From Blastococcus sp. HT6-4 (GTDB taxonomy: Bacteria > Actinomycetota > Actinomycetes > Mycobacteriales > Geodermatophilaceae), in NCBI RefSeq assembly GCF_039679125.1, contig NZ_CP155551.1, positions 2,914,001 to 2,978,000 of the forward strand: 64,000 nt of DNA. The letters are read 5' to 3'. The notes beneath the pieces were generated by a model that was given only the letters and a program-made list of their open reading frames with translations, was not told the DNA's origin and did no database searches. A program made the translations under genes and the position numbers. Positions 45,274-53,236 of the stretch are shown here, piece by piece. Numbering within the stretch: position 1 is the stretch's first letter; each line of letters starts with the position of its first letter.

Positions 45274-47454
45274 TCACCGAGCGGGCGCATCCAGCGGCCG
45301 GCCGACCCGCTCCCCCAGCTGCCGCAGGGCCGCGTGGGTCTCGGCGTCCAGCGGCACGCCCTCCACCCGTCGGAGGGCCCGCTCGGCCGCCGCCCGCTGG
45401 CCGGGTGTCCGTACCGGCAGCCCGGGGTCGACCGGGGTGAGCGCACGCAGTTCGCCGAGCAGCCGCTGGGTCTCGGCCTGCATGCGCGCCGGGTCTCCGA
45501 GCCGTGCCGGGTCCAGGACGACGACCAGGTGGCTGGTCCGGGGCGGGCCGGACGCGGCGCGGGCGGTCAGGTTGCCGACACCCGGACCGAACGGCCCTCC
45601 GGCGAGCACGGCCGTGAGGAGCTCGACCAGCAGCGCCAGGCCGTAGCCCTTGTGGCTGGAGTGCTCCCGGTCGCTGCCCAGGGGCAGGAGCGGACCCTTG
45701 CCCGGATAGACCGCGCCCGGGTCGGTGGTCGGTCGCCCCTCGGCCGTCAGCCCCCAGCCCAGCGGGATCCGCGTGCCCAGGCGCAGCGCGATCTCGAACT
45801 TGCCGCCGGCGACCGCCGACGTCGCCATGTCGAAGACCATGGGTTCCTCGCCGGTCACCGGCATGCCCAGCGCCAACGGGTTCGTTCCGAAGTAGGGGCG
45901 GGCCGATCCGGTGGGCGCGACGATCGGCCCGGTGTTGGTCGCGGCGATGGCCACCAGGCCCTGTCGTGCCGCGTCGTGGACGTAGGAGCCGCTCGCCCCG
46001 TGGTGGCTGCTGTCCCGCACGTTCACCCAGCCCAGACCGAGCCGTCGCGCCCGCTCCACCGCCTCCCGCAGCGCCACCGCGGTGACCGGGTGGCCGAGCA
46101 GGCCGTGCCCGTCGACCAGCGCGACCGCGCCACCGTCGGAGTGCACCGTCGGTTCCGCGTCGGCGGTGATCGCCCCACTGCCGATCATCGCGACGTAGGC
46201 GGGCAGGCGGGCGATGCCGTGCGAGTCGATGCCGGACAGGTCGGCGTAGGCGAGCACGTGGGCGACCTCCCGGGCGTGGGTCTGCCGCACGCCCACCGCC
46301 TCGAGCACGTCCACCGTCCACACGCGCAGGTCGTCGGCCGGCACGCGGACGGCCGGCTCCGCGACCGCGTCGACGGCCCCGACGCCGGCCGGCTCGGCGC
46401 CGAAGGCAGCGAGGACGGCGTCGGCGACGTCGCGTGTCCCGGCGGCGGCCACACCATCGGGCGCGAGGTCGTAGGTCCACGGCCCGTGGCGGAGCACCGT
46501 CGCCGTGGCCGTCCGCAGCCGGTCCCCGAGCGCTCGGGTCTCGGCGAAGTGCTGCAGCAGCGCGACCAGCGCGAGGTAGCCGCCGAGCGGATTCACCTGG
46601 TCGCGACCCGTGCGCCGCGGGGCCGAACCGTGGGCCGGCTCGAACAGGCCCCGGCAGCGCCCCCGCACCGGTTCCCCTGGATGGATGGCGGCGGATCCGC
46701 ACAGCGCCGGGGAGCCGGCACGGCCGGCCGCGAGATCGCTGAGGATGTCACCGAGCAGCCCCTCGGTGACGATCACGTCCGGCACGGCACCGCCCGCTGC
46801 GAGCTCGAAGGCCGCGCGGTCGACGAAGCGGTGCTCGACCGGCACGCCGCGCCGGCCGGCGACCTCGGTGGCGACCTCCCGCCACAACCGCCCGGTCGCG
46901 TACAGGTTGGCCTTGTCCACCGAGACCAGGCGGCCACCGCCGCGTCGCTGCAGCCGGTCGATGCCCAGCCCGACCACCTCGGCGATCCGCTCACGGGTCA
47001 GCCGGAGGACGTCGGCCGCCTCGCCGCCGTCCTCGGCGTAGGTCCGGTCGCCCGGCCCGGTGCCGTAGGAACCGCCGAGCAGGTTGCGGACGACGGTGAG
47101 GTCGGCACCCTCCCCCATCGGGATGTCCCGGACCGAGATCCGCAGGTCGTACCGCTCGCGCAGCCGGTGCAGCGCCACCTCCGGCCGGAGGCAGACCTCG
47201 GCCGGCACCCCGGGGTCCTCGCCGACCGCGCCGAGGAGGATCGCGTCGGCCGCGTCGCAGGCGGCGAGGGTCTCCTCGGGGAGGACCTCCCCCGTGGCGG
47301 CCGCGGCGCGCGCGCCGACCGGCCAGGGGCCGGTCACCTCGAGGACCCCCCGCTCGGCGAGCTGCCGGAGCAGTCGCGAGGGACCGTCGAGCACCTCCTC
47401 CCCGATACCGTCGCCGGGGAGGAGCGCGACGCGGATCACCGCTGCACCGGCCAC
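45274..47454 (-). CDS. fused isopropylmalate-dehydrogenase-like / Ldh2-like dehydrogenase
   Basis: A 726-residue protein with two complete enzymes. Residues 1-355 are an isocitrate/isopropylmalate dehydrogenase-type domain: LLPGDGIG (11-18), VDKANL with Lys181, the metal acids near Asp236 and Asp240 (LLGDILSD), FEPAHGSAP (271-279). Residues 370-720 are a malate/L-sulfolactate/ureidoglycolate dehydrogenase-type (Ldh2) domain: LSGIDSHGIARLPAY (406-420), DSSHHGASGSY with the catalytic His, TNTGPIVAP, and KGYGLALLVELL. The two folds act on beta- and alpha-hydroxyacids respectively, so the fusion might oxidise a dihydroxy-diacid or its isomers. GTG 47454 is used; GTG 47439 is nearly as good. A palindrome lies ten bases upstream. 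Confidence 0.85.
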   Translation of the reverse strand: MAGAAVIRVALLPGDGIGEEVLDGPSRLLRQLAERGVLEVTGPWPVGARAAAATGEVLPEETLAACDAADAILLGAVGEDPGVPAEVCLRPEVALHRLRERYDLRISVRDIPMGEGADLTVVRNLLGGSYGTGPGDRTYAEDGGEAADVLRLTRERIAEVVGLGIDRLQRRGGGRLVSVDKANLYATGRLWREVATEVAGRRGVPVEHRFVDRAAFELAAGGAVPDVIVTEGLLGDILSDLAAGRAGSPALCGSAAIHPGEPVRGRCRGLFEPAHGSAPRRTGRDQVNPLGGYLALVALLQHFAETRALGDRLRTATATVLRHGPWTYDLAPDGVAAAGTRDVADAVLAAFGAEPAGVGAVDAVAEPAVRVPADDLRVWTVDVLEAVGVRQTHAREVAHVLAYADLSGIDSHGIARLPAYVAMIGSGAITADAEPTVHSDGGAVALVDGHGLLGHPVTAVALREAVERARRLGLGWVNVRDSSHHGASGSYVHDAARQGLVAIAATNTGPIVAPTGSARPYFGTNPLALGMPVTGEEPMVFDMATSAVAGGKFEIALRLGTRIPLGWGLTAEGRPTTDPGAVYPGKGPLLPLGSDREHSSHKGYGLALLVELLTAVLAGGPFGPGVGNLTARAASGPPRTSHLVVVLDPARLGDPARMQAETQRLLGELRALTPVDPGLPVRTPGQRAAAERALRRVEGVPLDAETHAALRQLGERVGRPLDAPAR

Positions 47455-47463
47455 CGGCCGACC

Positions 47464-47477
47464 GTGGTCGTGACCAC
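47464..47477. promoter_or_regulatory. candidate GntR/FCD operator before the fused dehydrogenase
   Basis: GTGGTC-GT-GACCAC, a 6+2+6 palindrome ten bases before the start codon, resembles the TGG-N6-CCA half-site arrangement of FadR-type regulators. The GntR gene at 51.7 kb is the nearest candidate to bind it. Confidence 0.45.
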
Positions 47478-47561
47478 CCCGGCGTCCGGCTCCCCCACCG
47501 ACCGTCCGCGATCGGCGACCCCGGGAATCACGACGGTCACCGCGGGAGGGCTCGGCTCATG

Positions 47562-49841
47562 TCAGCGCTCCCCCGGGGTGTCCGTGCCGGTCGTGCTCGT
47601 GGGTGCGGCGGTGGTCGCTCCCGACGCGGCCGGTGCGTCGGGCGCCTGCGGAGCCTGCTCGGCATCGCCCTCACCGCCGGGCAGCACCGCGCCGAGCGGG
47701 CCGCCCACGGAGTGGCCGGCGCGCCTGCGCATCAGCAGGTGCACCACGGTCCCGGCGAGGGCGAGGGCGAGGCCGATGCCGATCCACAGCGGCTCCATGA
47801 CCAGCAGCGCGACAGCCGCGCCCAGGAACAGCACCCGCTCGGCCCAGCCGGCCGGGCCGATCAGCCACTTGCCGGTGACCACGGCGAGCGCGCCCACCGC
47901 GAGCGAGGAGGCGACGAACGCGATGGCGACCGTGGCGGCACCGCCCTCGAAGAGCAGGCCGACCCCGTTCGGCGACAGCACGAAGATGAACGGCACCAGG
48001 AAGGCCGGCAGCGTGTACTTCCAGGTGAGCCACATGGTGGGCACCGGCTTGCCGCCGGTGATCGCGGCCGCGGCGAACGGCGAGAGCGCCGTCGGCGGCG
48101 ACACCTCGCTGAGCACGGCGTAGTAGAAGATGAACATCGCCGCGGCGAAGGGCTCGACGCCCACCTGCTGGAGAGCCGGCGAGATGATCACGAACGAGAT
48201 GATGAAGCTCGCCGTGACCGGTACGGCCAGGCCGAGCAGGACGACGACGATGGCCGAGAACAGCGCGGTCAGCACCAGGCTGCCGCCGGAGAAGTCGACG
48301 ATGATGCCCGCGAGCCGCAGCGCCAGACCGGTGAGGGTCATGACGCCGACGATGATCCCGGCGACCGCCATGACGGGGATGACCGAGAGAGCACCGACCG
48401 CGCCCTGGCCCAGCGCGTGCCAGATCCGCTTCGGCGTCATCCAGTGCTCGCGGTCCAGCCAGCTCAGCAGGAAGGCCAGCGCGGTCGCGTACACGACGGC
48501 GCGGAAGGGCGTGTAGCCCAGGGCCAGGAAGAAGACGATGGCGGCCAGCGAGCTGAAGTGGTACCCGAACCGGAGGAGCAGCCGCCACGCCGACTTGTCC
48601 TCCACCTCCACCTGGTGCGTGCCGTGCCGGCGGGCGTCGAACTCGATCGCCAGGATGATCCCGAGGTAGTACAGGATCGTCGGGATGGTCGCCCAGATCA
48701 GCACCTCCAGGTAGGAGACGTTGAGCAGCTCGGCGATGATGAACGCCGCGGCGCCGAGGGTGGGCGGCGACATGATGGCGCCGATACCGGCTGCGGCGAG
48801 CACACCGCCGCCGGCCTCCGACGAGTAGCCGGCCTTGCGCAGCAGCGGCCAGCCGAAGCCACCGAGGGTCACCGTCGTGGCCACGCCGGAGCCCGACACC
48901 GTGCCGAGCAGGAAGCCTGACAGCGTCACCGTGCGGCCGGGACCGGCCGCCGACTGGCCGAAGGCGGCGAACGACAGGTCGATGAAGAACTTCGTCGCGC
49001 CGGAGGCCGCCAGCACCGCCCCGTAGATGGTGAACAGGATGATGTAGGTCGCGGCGACGTCGAGCGGGACGCCGAAGATGCCCTGGGTCCCCATGACGTT
49101 GTGCCCGATCAGCCGCGTCCACTGGAAGTCCGCGGTGGTGAACGGGCTCGGCATCGACGATCCGAAGTACGCCATGGCCAGGAACCCGAGCACCACGAGC
49201 GGGACCAGCAGCCCCACCGTGCGCCGGGCCGCCTCCAGCACCAGCAGCACGAGCAGGGTGCCCATGATGAGGTCGGTGTCGGTCGGGACGATGGCCCGGC
49301 GGAAGAAGCCCTGCCAGTCCCAGACCATGTAGAGGCCCGGCACGAGCGAGGCCAGGGCGAGGACCCAGTCGAGGATGTTCGGGTGGTCGGCCTTGCCCTG
49401 GAGCTTCTCCTTGTCCGACCGGCCCCAGCCGCGGTAGGTCAGGAAGGTCAGGAACAACCCGACGCTGAGGAACAGCGGGAGGTACACCTGCCGGGGCATG
49501 GGGTTGAACACCCAGTAGAGGGCGAAGAGGGACAGCCCGACGCCCACGACCGCGACGACGTGGCCGGGGATGCCGGTGAGGTGCCGGGCCGGCTTCTCCG
49601 CCTCGAACTCGGCGAGCAGGGCCTCCTCGTCGATGCGGTCGGGATCCACGTCCCGGTCCCCGCCGGGGCCCTTGTCGATGGTCGAGGCGTCCTCGACCCC
49701 CGACCGCGCGCCCCGGCTGGCCGGCGCGGCCCCCGGGACGTCGTCCGGAGCCGTGCCGGGTTCGCCGGCCACCTTGGTCGCGCCCCCGCCGTGGGCCGGT
49801 TCCGGCCCGGACTGCCGGTGGGTGAGCCGTCGGAGCTTCAT
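47562..49841 (-). CDS. TRAP transporter fused permease, TAXI type
   Basis: A 759-residue membrane protein combining the small (DctQ-like) and large (DctM-like) TRAP subunits, as usual for the TAXI subfamily. About 18 hydrophobic segments follow an N-terminal disordered, charged region of about 95 residues. The large-subunit signatures are GSGVATTVTLGGFGWPLLRK and MSPPTLGAAAFIIAELL; ALSPFAAAAITGGKPVPTMW is typical of the second half. The C-terminal 50 residues are Ala/Pro/Thr-rich and cytoplasmic. ATG 49841 overlaps the DUF1850 stop by one base. The carrier imports an organic acid with sodium; its neighbours suggest a hydroxy or keto acid. Confidence 0.92.
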   Translation of the reverse strand: MKLRRLTHRQSGPEPAHGGGATKVAGEPGTAPDDVPGAAPASRGARSGVEDASTIDKGPGGDRDVDPDRIDEEALLAEFEAEKPARHLTGIPGHVVAVVGVGLSLFALYWVFNPMPRQVYLPLFLSVGLFLTFLTYRGWGRSDKEKLQGKADHPNILDWVLALASLVPGLYMVWDWQGFFRRAIVPTDTDLIMGTLLVLLVLEAARRTVGLLVPLVVLGFLAMAYFGSSMPSPFTTADFQWTRLIGHNVMGTQGIFGVPLDVAATYIILFTIYGAVLAASGATKFFIDLSFAAFGQSAAGPGRTVTLSGFLLGTVSGSGVATTVTLGGFGWPLLRKAGYSSEAGGGVLAAAGIGAIMSPPTLGAAAFIIAELLNVSYLEVLIWATIPTILYYLGIILAIEFDARRHGTHQVEVEDKSAWRLLLRFGYHFSSLAAIVFFLALGYTPFRAVVYATALAFLLSWLDREHWMTPKRIWHALGQGAVGALSVIPVMAVAGIIVGVMTLTGLALRLAGIIVDFSGGSLVLTALFSAIVVVLLGLAVPVTASFIISFVIISPALQQVGVEPFAAAMFIFYYAVLSEVSPPTALSPFAAAAITGGKPVPTMWLTWKYTLPAFLVPFIFVLSPNGVGLLFEGGAATVAIAFVASSLAVGALAVVTGKWLIGPAGWAERVLFLGAAVALLVMEPLWIGIGLALALAGTVVHLLMRRRAGHSVGGPLGAVLPGGEGDAEQAPQAPDAPAASGATTAAPTSTTGTDTPGER

Positions 49842-50413
49842 CAGCTCTCCTCGATGTCGAGTATCACGGAGGGGTCTTCGGTGACGACGCGCTGCCAGAT
49901 CGGGACCGGGTCGGCTCCGGGCACGAACAGTGTGCGCTCGCCGAGGTCGGTAGCGGCGATGTGGAGATCGGTGAACACGGCCGGTCGGCTCGGGTCGGGG
50001 TCGACCACGAACGGGAGCCGGTCGCCCGGTGGTGACGGCCGCGGCGCGCCCGGGACGGCGTAGTACTCCTCGAGGACGGCGACCTGCTCCGCGGCCAGCT
50101 CCACCAGCTCGAAGCGGCCGTCCGGGAGAACCCGGTACCGCTCCTCGGCGAGCGTCCGGTAGATGCTGTTGCGGTACCCGACGGCGAACGTGTCGCCGTC
50201 GAGCGGGACCCGCGCGATCAGGTCACCCTCCGGCCCGCGCACGGTGACGAACTGCTCGCCCTCCCCCTGCGTGGCCACCGCCACGACGCCGCCCGCCACA
50301 GCGACCCCCGCCAGCACGGCGAGGACCGCGATCAGCAGGCGGCGGCGCACGATCAGCGGGCGGGACGCCCCGCGGCTGCCGGGGCCGGACGACGGTCCGG
50401 CGCCCGGCAGCAC
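49841..50413 (-). CDS. DUF1850 protein of the TRAP-TAXI operon
   Basis: A protein of about 190 residues with one N-terminal membrane helix (LLIAVLAVLAGVAVAGGVVAV) and an outer domain matching DUF1850: FAVGYRNSIYRTLAEERYRV and VLEEYYAVPGAP. DUF1850 genes regularly sit between TAXI binding protein and permease genes, as here, and the function is unknown; helping assemble or gate the carrier is possible. The start is uncertain: GTG 50413, GTG 50350 and a longer frame from 50470 (overlapping the binding-protein gene by 40 bases) are all open, and none has a good ribosome binding site. Confidence 0.78.
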   Translation of the reverse strand: MLPGAGPSSGPGSRGASRPLIVRRRLLIAVLAVLAGVAVAGGVVAVATQGEGEQFVTVRGPEGDLIARVPLDGDTFAVGYRNSIYRTLAEERYRVLPDGRFELVELAAEQVAVLEEYYAVPGAPRPSPPGDRLPFVVDPDPSRPAVFTDLHIAATDLGERTLFVPGADPVPIWQRVVTEDPSVILDIEES

Positions 50414-50430
50414 GAGGGCTCGGGAGGGGG

Positions 50431-51444
50431 TCAGTCGACCGAGTCGAAGTACGTCTGCGCGCCCGGGCACGTCTCGATGAACTCGATCTCGTCGGCGGTC
50501 TCCGCGTCCAGCTCCTCGGCCGCGGGGTGCACGGTGAGCAGCTGCTCCTCGTTCTCGAAGATGGTGCGCGTGATGGTCTCCTGGAGGGCCTCGTCCATGT
50601 CGGTCCGGACCACGAGGATGTTCGGCGACACGACGGTGGACACCGCTTCGTCCTGGCCCTCGTACGTGCCGGCCGGGATCTCCTCGGCGAAGTAGTAGTC
50701 GCCGTACTGCTCGGCGAGCTCCTCGGCGTACTGGCCGGTCGGGATGAGCACCAGGTCACTGGTGCTCGCGAGGTCGACGATCGCACCGGTCGGCAGACCG
50801 CCGGACCAGGCGCCCGCGTCCACCGTGCCGTCCTGGATGGCGGCGACCGTCTCGGCGACACCCAGCTGGACCCGCTCGATGTCGGCCTGCGGGTCGACAC
50901 CGGCGGCCTCCATGGTCCGGTCGGCGATGACCTCGGAGGCCGAGCCGACGGCGCCGGGCGAGACGCGCTTGCCCGCCAGGTCCTCGATCGAGGTGATGCC
51001 GGTGTCGGCCGTCGTGAAGAAGTGGGTGAAGTTGTTGTACGTGTTGCCCAGCGAGCAGACGGCCAGCGGCTCGCTGAACGTGTTCTCCCCGTTCGCGGCG
51101 TCGGACACGACGTCGCCGACGGCCAGGGCCATCTGCGCCTGATCGGTGTCGAGCAGCTGCATGTTGTCGACCGATGCGTTGGTCTCCTGGACGGTGACCG
51201 TGAGGCCGGGGATCTCGGAGCTCAGGAGGTTGGCCATGCCACCGCCGTAGGGGTAGTAGACCCCGCCGGTCCCACCGGTGGCGAACGTCAGCTGCTCGTT
51301 GAACTCCTGGGCGGCGTCGCCACCGGCGGCCGGCTCCTCGGCGTCGTCGCCACCGCAGGCGGTGAGCACGAGGGTCGAGGCGACTCCCAGGGAGAGCAGC
51401 AGGCGGGAGCGCTTGCCGGGGTTCGTGCCGAGGGTGGTGGACAT
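50431..51444 (-). CDS. TAXI-family TRAP solute-binding lipoprotein
   Basis: A 337-residue extracytoplasmic receptor. The lipoprotein signal (SRLLLSLGVASTLVLTAC) has its lipid Cys near residue 30. The mature part has the TAXI signatures FATGGTGGVYYPYGGGMANLL and VQETNASVDNMQLL, and SPGAVGSASEVIADRTM further on. It captures the substrate outside and hands it to the fused permease. ATG 51444 follows AGGAAGG six bases away. It is the first gene of the minus-strand transport operon and is divergent from the GntR regulator, with a candidate operator in the 208-base gap. Ligands of known TAXI receptors include glutamate and dicarboxylates; none can be assigned here. Confidence 0.93.
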   Translation of the reverse strand: MSTTLGTNPGKRSRLLLSLGVASTLVLTACGGDDAEEPAAGGDAAQEFNEQLTFATGGTGGVYYPYGGGMANLLSSEIPGLTVTVQETNASVDNMQLLDTDQAQMALAVGDVVSDAANGENTFSEPLAVCSLGNTYNNFTHFFTTADTGITSIEDLAGKRVSPGAVGSASEVIADRTMEAAGVDPQADIERVQLGVAETVAAIQDGTVDAGAWSGGLPTGAIVDLASTSDLVLIPTGQYAEELAEQYGDYYFAEEIPAGTYEGQDEAVSTVVSPNILVVRTDMDEALQETITRTIFENEEQLLTVHPAAEELDAETADEIEFIETCPGAQTYFDSVD

Positions 51445-51593
51445 CAGTGGCCTTCCTGTGGAGTGCCGACACGGCCGGGCCGGAGAGCCGGCGGCGGGAA
51501 CGCCGCGGGACGGCCGACCCGCAGCCGGTGAGGCGTGTGCCTGGGCTGTAGGGCAGGTCACAGAAGTGAACCAGGCCACAAAAACGCCTGTCT

Positions 51594-51605
51594 ACTGTTT
51601 ACAGT
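51594..51605. promoter_or_regulatory. candidate operator in the divergent TAXI/GntR spacer
   Basis: ACTGT-TT-ACAGT is a short palindrome with the GT-N-AC core of GntR sites. It lies 48 bases before the regulator start and 150 bases before the binding-protein gene, suited to control both. Confidence 0.4.
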
Positions 51606-51652
51606 GTCACGGGACGGTGACGTTTTCCCACGTGCGCGGGAGGTGCGGTCCG

Positions 51653-52372
51653 GTGCTGGAGGAACGACCCATCGCGACGCTGCCACTGCGCGAGCACGTG
51701 TACGAGCGGCTGCAGGAACTGCTGATCAGCCGCAGCCTGGCGCCCGGCGACCACCTGGTCGAGGAGCGGCTGGCCTCGCAGCTCGGGGTGAGCCGGGGAC
51801 CGGTCCGGGAAGCGCTGCAGCGCCTGCACCGGGACGGCTGGATCACGATCCGCCCGCGGCACGGGGCCTTCGTGAACCGCCCCACGGTGCAGGAGGTGCA
51901 CGAGTTCTTCGAGGCCCGGGAGCTCGTGGAGCGCGAGGCGACGCACCTGGCCGCCGAGCGCTGCACCCCCGCGGACGCCGCGCGGCTGCTGGAGATCTGC
52001 GACCAGGCCGATGCCGACTGGGCGCGCGGCGTCCCGGCCCAGCAGATGGCCGCCCACACCTCCCGCTTCCACCGCGCCGTCCTGGAGAGCGCCCGCAACC
52101 ACATCCTGCTGGAGTTCGGCGAGCGGCTCTCCCACCGCAGCCGCTGGTTCTTCGCTCCCCTGGTGTCCGTGAACGCGCCGCGCGCCTGGACGGAGCACCG
52201 CCGCGTGGCCGAGCTCATCGCCGCCGGGGAGGCCGACCGCGCCGCCGAGGCGATGCACAGCCACATCGCGCTGTCCCGCGACTCCTACCTCGACATCCAT
52301 CCCGACGGCGACACCTACGAGGGCTCCGGTCCGGCCCCTCCGTCCGCCCGGGCACTGGGCTCCGGCCGGTGA
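51653..52372 (+). CDS. GntR-family regulator, FCD type
   Basis: A 239-residue transcription factor. The winged helix-turn-helix includes LVEERLASQLGVSRGPVREALQRL (about 35-58), followed by the helical FCD domain with the metal-site pattern around SRFHRAVLESARN and TEHRRVAELIAAG. GTG 51653 is preferred because GGGAGG lies nine bases upstream; GTG 51632 is in frame and would add seven residues. It is divergent from the TAXI operon and followed by an SDR and an MFS gene, so it most likely controls import and breakdown of the TAXI substrate. The effector is unknown. Confidence 0.9.
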   Translation: MLEERPIATLPLREHVYERLQELLISRSLAPGDHLVEERLASQLGVSRGPVREALQRLHRDGWITIRPRHGAFVNRPTVQEVHEFFEARELVEREATHLAAERCTPADAARLLEICDQADADWARGVPAQQMAAHTSRFHRAVLESARNHILLEFGERLSHRSRWFFAPLVSVNAPRAWTEHRRVAELIAAGEADRAAEAMHSHIALSRDSYLDIHPDGDTYEGSGPAPPSARALGSGR

Positions 52373-52407
52373 CCACCCCCGGCAGCCCCGAGCGGAGGCA
52401 GCGACCC

Positions 52408-53166
52408 ATGGCCCCATGCCCCGTCGTCCTGGTCACCGGCGCATCGAGCGGAATCGGCCGCGCCTGCGTCGATGCCTTCCTCGCGCAGGGGGCGCGCGTC
52501 GTCGCCGCCGCCCGCCGCACCGACCGGCTGGAGGAGCTGGCGGCGCGGCACGACGGCGCCGTGCTCCCCCTGGCGCTCGACGTCCGCGACCGGGACGCGG
52601 TGAACACCGCGCTCGGGTCGCTGCCCGAGGAGTTCTCGCCGATCGACGTGCTGGTCAACAACGCCGGGCTCGCCCGTGGCCGGACCCCCCTGCACGAGGA
52701 CGACCCGGACGACTGGGACCAGATGCTCGACACCAACGTGCGTGGCCTGCTCAACGTGTCGGGAGCGGTGCTCCCCGGCATGGTCGAGCGCGGCTCGGGG
52801 CACGTCATCAACGTCGGGTCGAACGCCGGCCGCGAGGTCTACCCCGGCGGCACGGTCTACTGCGCGACCAAGGCCGCGGTCGAGCGGATCACCCGCGGCA
52901 TGCGGATGGACGTCCTCGGCAGCGGCGTCAAGGTCAGCGAGGTCGACCCGGGGATGGTCGAGACCGAGTTCTCCGTCGTCCGCTTCCACGGCGACCGGCA
53001 GGCGGCCGACGCCGTCTACGAGGGCGTGACCCCGCTGGCGGCCCAGGACATCGCGAACGTCGTCACCTGGATCGCCGGGCAGCCGCCGCACGTGGTGATC
53101 GCCGACGTCCTCGTCTACCCGCTGGACCAGGCGGGCTCGGGGAAGATCGCCCGCAGGAAGGGATGA
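52408..53166 (+). CDS. SDR-family dehydrogenase, YdfG-like
   Basis: A 252-residue classical short-chain dehydrogenase. TGASSGIG (10-17) and AARR after beta2 point to NADP. The active site is Ser138, Tyr151 and Lys155 (VYCATK). Together with GREVYPGGTVY and DPGMVETEFS, this fits the YdfG/3-hydroxyacid dehydrogenase group, which oxidises serine, allo-threonine and 3-hydroxy acids. ATG 52408 has GGAGG nine bases upstream; an overlapping GTG at the GntR stop (52369) is a weaker alternative. It follows the regulator by 35 bases in the same orientation, so hydroxyacid oxidation may be part of the regulated pathway. Confidence 0.87.
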   Translation: MAPCPVVLVTGASSGIGRACVDAFLAQGARVVAAARRTDRLEELAARHDGAVLPLALDVRDRDAVNTALGSLPEEFSPIDVLVNNAGLARGRTPLHEDDPDDWDQMLDTNVRGLLNVSGAVLPGMVERGSGHVINVGSNAGREVYPGGTVYCATKAAVERITRGMRMDVLGSGVKVSEVDPGMVETEFSVVRFHGDRQAADAVYEGVTPLAAQDIANVVTWIAGQPPHVVIADVLVYPLDQAGSGKIARRKG

Positions 53167-53236
53167 CCGTCCGCTGACGGCCGGGACAGGCACCGGCACG
53201 GGAACCGGGCGACGGCGGGACTTCCCGGGCTGGCGC

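Noticed and set aside
53163-53177. A four-codon frame (ATG ACC GTC CGC TGA) before the MFS gene considered as a leader peptide
   Set aside because: It overlaps the SDR stop codon, has no regulatory codons, and is too short to separate from chance.
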